From JBEICQ01 sp040383885 (GTDB lineage Bacteria > Bacteroidota > Bacteroidia > UBA4408), in the NCBI GenBank assembly GCA_040383885.1, contig JBEICQ010000077.1, positions 1 to 9,504 of the forward strand: a DNA stretch of 9,504 nucleotides, in the 5' to 3' direction. Of this stretch, positions 8,501-9,504 are shown one piece after another (the first letter of the stretch is position 1; each line of letters opens with the position of its first letter). Both the position numbers and the translations under genes were made by a program. Under the pieces are notes generated by a model. That model was not told the origin of the DNA, searched no databases, and was given only the letters and a program-made list of their open reading frames with translations.

Positions 8501-8909
8501 TATGGCTCTTCTCTCCATTACAGAAGATAAAGAAGTGGGTGTTTTCAACATAGAATTTGCAGGTGCAAACCGTCCTTTGTGGTTTATTGATCAGCGTGGT
8601 AATCTGCAGGAAATACAAGCAGACAAAGTTGCTATTGCAGGATTTACAAAAAAAGATTTCACCTTCCGAAACCATTCTCTTAAGATGCAGAAAGGATATC
8701 GTATGTATTTGTTTTCTGATGGCATCTACGACCAATTTGGCGGAAAGGAAGGTAAAAAATTATTGGTGAAGGGCTTCAGGGAGATGATTATTAAAGCTCA
8801 GGATTGGCCTTTAAAGCAGCAAGCTGAATTCATAGAGAAGGAGTTAAAAAACTGGCAGAACGGATTTGAGCAAGTTGACGACATTCTCATCATGGGTATC
8901 GAACTATGA
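5538..8909 (+). CDS. Membrane sensor with beta-propeller, Y_Y_Y domain and SpoIIE-type PP2C phosphatase
   Basis: A 1123-residue one-span sensor whose output is a serine/threonine phosphatase. Start 5538 gives a signal peptide (basic RRR, hydrophobic core, cleavage near FSFA-Q at 28/29); the ORF is open back to 5463, but that start would bury it. The periplasmic part has many Reg_prop-like repeats of the form DxxGNIWIGTxxGL, for example at residues 49-74, 95-118, 137-155, 274-300, 319-341, 360-381, 496-520, 538-562 and 589-613, probably forming one or two propellers. A Y_Y_Y domain follows (about 740-802), then a membrane helix (810-826), a coiled coil (828-870) with the linker INYARRMQDSIFPP, and a SpoIIE/PP2C domain (about 891-1122). 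Phosphatase motifs are intact: SGDFYW (Asp906), ADCTGHG (Asp929), FSDG (Asp1061) and VDDIL (Asp1114, Asp1115). No histidine kinase, response regulator or DNA-binding domain is present. Its substrate, likely a phosphorylated anti-sigma antagonist or similar, is not encoded here. The ligand is unknown. Confidence 0.93.
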   Translation: MISIYSRRRSAHIRILICLICFSSFSFAQSDDKFMTRIFSENDGLLNTNVECILTDNDRSVWIGTQDGLYHYNGDVFRAYKPEKNNPFSVDNIRIRSLLKDNSGNIWIGTETGLNVFSKITGKITRVYSSNKNTSEASKIFCLLQDSKNRIWAGGNFGQGKGSLMITDAKSLKTQFISLETNKDIVTLASSSNGDILAGSALEGDLFVISSVNLKPAKIQQLRKQPYEKLQKISLINGKIWLSGYGGGLTFFEEKELEKGVVMAETVPGTEKMYLHDIEFDEKKGVFWLADINSSIFIYDPARKFLEKSNFGIPEHIIPMNMCFGQAGEVWIGSQKGLISVRTENTPFKALVNTDASEEINPFISIFIDKSNHLWSSRYFKNKTFTNHKDYEEALARTASAKGQRIWDFAEDEKYYFVLSSGKIEQIEKATLKSTEILSTTNIDNSTYEFLSLQIWKDYLLVGTTLKGLFAFERKSPYRLVYSNQSPKFSEISKNGVHGFTPIDENWILVWTDNGLFTLDKQFNLSKKINTDDFSGKFVAGVDIDQNNFVWIAYYGGGVDVFANIRGVLTKNEKPLVLNFNESCGLKTGAGMGLIIDKNNLGWLSTTNGLYRIILSDKIRNVLSKKNADIQSITLREKISCVKGYFNSDGLIDNDFSVFCAARTEKKDKLYFASAKGIIFFNPDDFRQDTIVSDLTLTGMKIFDRDIETDSILSAKKIIHLNYKQNFFSFDFDFKYYRQAPSKHQFAYQMVGFDNDWIFVGNRRFAQYTNLGPGEYTFMIKGANEDGVWVKKPYVLKIVIHPPFWRTNWFYAASLLTLIIAIFSIIRYREIRLRRENKLLEEKVAIRTEEIEEINLVLTKKNRDITDSINYARRMQDSIFPPVGDLHKIFPSSFILYKPKDIVSGDFYWCKQMSYQEKQPASVFVSIADCTGHGVPGALMSMIGVDRLSEAIKLYDHPSSILGYINHSVKNTLRQDEDEDISSRDGMDMALLSITEDKEVGVFNIEFAGANRPLWFIDQRGNLQEIQADKVAIAGFTKKDFTFRNHSLKMQKGYRMYLFSDGIYDQFGGKEGKKLLVKGFREMIIKAQDWPLKQQAEFIEKELKNWQNGFEQVDDILIMGIEL

Positions 8910-8954
8910 TGCCAAGCTTTCCTCTGATCAATACATATCTTCAATAGGAGAGAG

Positions 8955-8983
8955 AAAAAAAAAACCGGCTCAAAAAGAGCCGG
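8955..8983 (-). terminator. Rho-independent terminator of recA
   Basis: On the minus strand, a 7-bp GC-rich stem CCGGCTC / GAGCCGG with a TTTTT loop is followed directly by ten T (8964-8955). It begins 25 bases after the recA stop codon. This is a textbook intrinsic terminator for transcription leaving recA leftward, and keeps it from running antisense into the sensor gene. Confidence 0.92.
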
Positions 8984-9005
8984 CTTAGCAAACTGCCGTT
9001 TTTTT
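8981..9005 (+). terminator. Possible weak terminator for the sensor gene
   Basis: On the plus strand, CGGC (8981-8984) can pair with GCCG (8995-8998), directly followed by seven T (8999-9005). The stem is only 4 bp, so it is weak. It shares bases with the recA terminator hairpin, so on the plus-strand RNA the two folds would compete. Its location between convergent genes fits, but the call is tentative. Confidence 0.3.
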
Positions 9006-9007
9006 AT

Positions 9008-9504
9008 TTATGATGCCTGCGCACTAGCAAGGGCTTGGCGAACCTTTGCCTCAAGCTCTTCCTGAAGCTCAGGATTGTCTAACAAGGTTTGTCTGGTAGC
9101 ATCTCTACCCTGTCCAATCCTAGTATCATTATAGCTGTACCAGCTTCCTGCTTTTTTGATAACATTTAATTCCACACCAAGGTCTATGATCTCTCCTGTT
9201 TTGGAAATGCCTTCGCCATACAAAATATCGAACTCAGCAGTTTTGAATGGTGGAGCCACTTTATTCTTCACAATTTTTACGCGCACCCTGTTTCCACTCA
9301 CGGTTTCACCATCCTTTAACTGGCCTATGCGACGAATATCCAAACGGATAGAAGCATAAAACTTGAGTGCATTTCCACCGGTGGTGGTTTCGGGATTACC
9401 AAACATCACACCTATTTTCTCGCGAAGCTGGTTGATAAAGATGCAACAACAATTGGTTTTAGAAATGGTACCTGTGAGCTTTCTTAATGCCTGAGACATG
9501 AGCC
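9008..9504 (-). CDS. recA: Recombinase RecA (partial, 5' end outside window)
   Basis: RecA binds single-stranded DNA with ATP, drives homologous pairing and strand exchange, and activates LexA-type self-cleavage where present. The window holds the last 164 codons (reading frame open through the right edge at 9502), roughly the C-terminal half. Recognisable parts are LMSQALRKL, FINQLREKIGVMFG and the L2 loop NPETTTGGNALKFYAS that contacts DNA, then IRLDIRR, the core end with DILYGEGISKTGEIIDLG, and the C-terminal domain with SWYSYNDTRIGQGRDATRQ. The Walker A and B region lies outside. The methionine at 9499 is internal, not a start, because it aligns within the conserved (M/L)MSQALRKL stretch. 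The C-terminal tail ends in a short Ala/Ser-rich segment rather than the strongly acidic tail of E. coli RecA. An intrinsic terminator follows the stop. Confidence 0.98.
   Translation of the reverse strand, partial: LMSQALRKLTGTISKTNCCCIFINQLREKIGVMFGNPETTTGGNALKFYASIRLDIRRIGQLKDGETVSGNRVRVKIVKNKVAPPFKTAEFDILYGEGISKTGEIIDLGVELNVIKKAGSWYSYNDTRIGQGRDATRQTLLDNPELQEELEAKVRQALASAQAS

Noticed and set aside
9497..9499. Methionine at 9499 as the start of a short gene
   Set aside because: The frame continues upstream to the window edge and the residue falls within a conserved internal RecA stretch.
1..9504. CRISPR arrays, tRNA genes, insertion sequences or attachment sites
   Set aside because: No regularly spaced repeats, cloverleaf-like sequence, transposase motifs or flanking direct repeats were seen; nearly all bases are taken up by recognised genes.

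Overview
The window looks like an ordinary chromosomal segment of a member of the Bacteroidota. The evidence is a TlpA-type lipoprotein with a DUF4369-like N-terminal half, a large propeller/Y_Y_Y/SpoIIE sensor protein of a type common in that phylum, promoter-like boxes resembling TAnnTTTG, and the lack of usable Shine-Dalgarno sequences. The species cannot be named from this sequence. No tRNA, rRNA, CRISPR array, insertion sequence or phage gene was seen.

Positions 1-5471 hold six minus-strand genes packed as one probable operon. In transcription order they are: a thioredoxin-fold lipoprotein (TlpA-like), an LpxH-type UDP-2,3-diacylglucosamine hydrolase, ribulose-phosphate 3-epimerase (rpe), RadC, an MsbA-like ABC exporter, and a rhomboid protease cut by the left edge. 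The junctions are very tight: 1-base, 4-base and 8-base overlaps, then a 42-base gap, then a 3-base gap. Four of the six products are membrane or envelope proteins, or act in envelope synthesis (lipoprotein, LpxH, ABC exporter, rhomboid).

Positions 5472-5537 form a short divergent control region with nested dyad symmetry: two outward-facing TACCTTT boxes around a TGCT-GAAA-AGCA palindrome. To its right, on the plus strand (5538-8909), is a 1123-residue sensor protein with a signal peptide, a periplasmic beta-propeller region, a Y_Y_Y domain, one membrane span, a coiled coil and a cytoplasmic PP2C/SpoIIE phosphatase. It has no histidine kinase domain.

Positions 8910-9007 hold a convergent terminator region with a strong minus-strand hairpin. 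The window ends in the 3' half of recA (minus strand, 9008 to the right edge).

No clearly new system is visible. The parts most worth a second look are the sensor-phosphatase, whose signalling partner is not encoded nearby, and the symmetric divergent promoter that it shares with the envelope operon.
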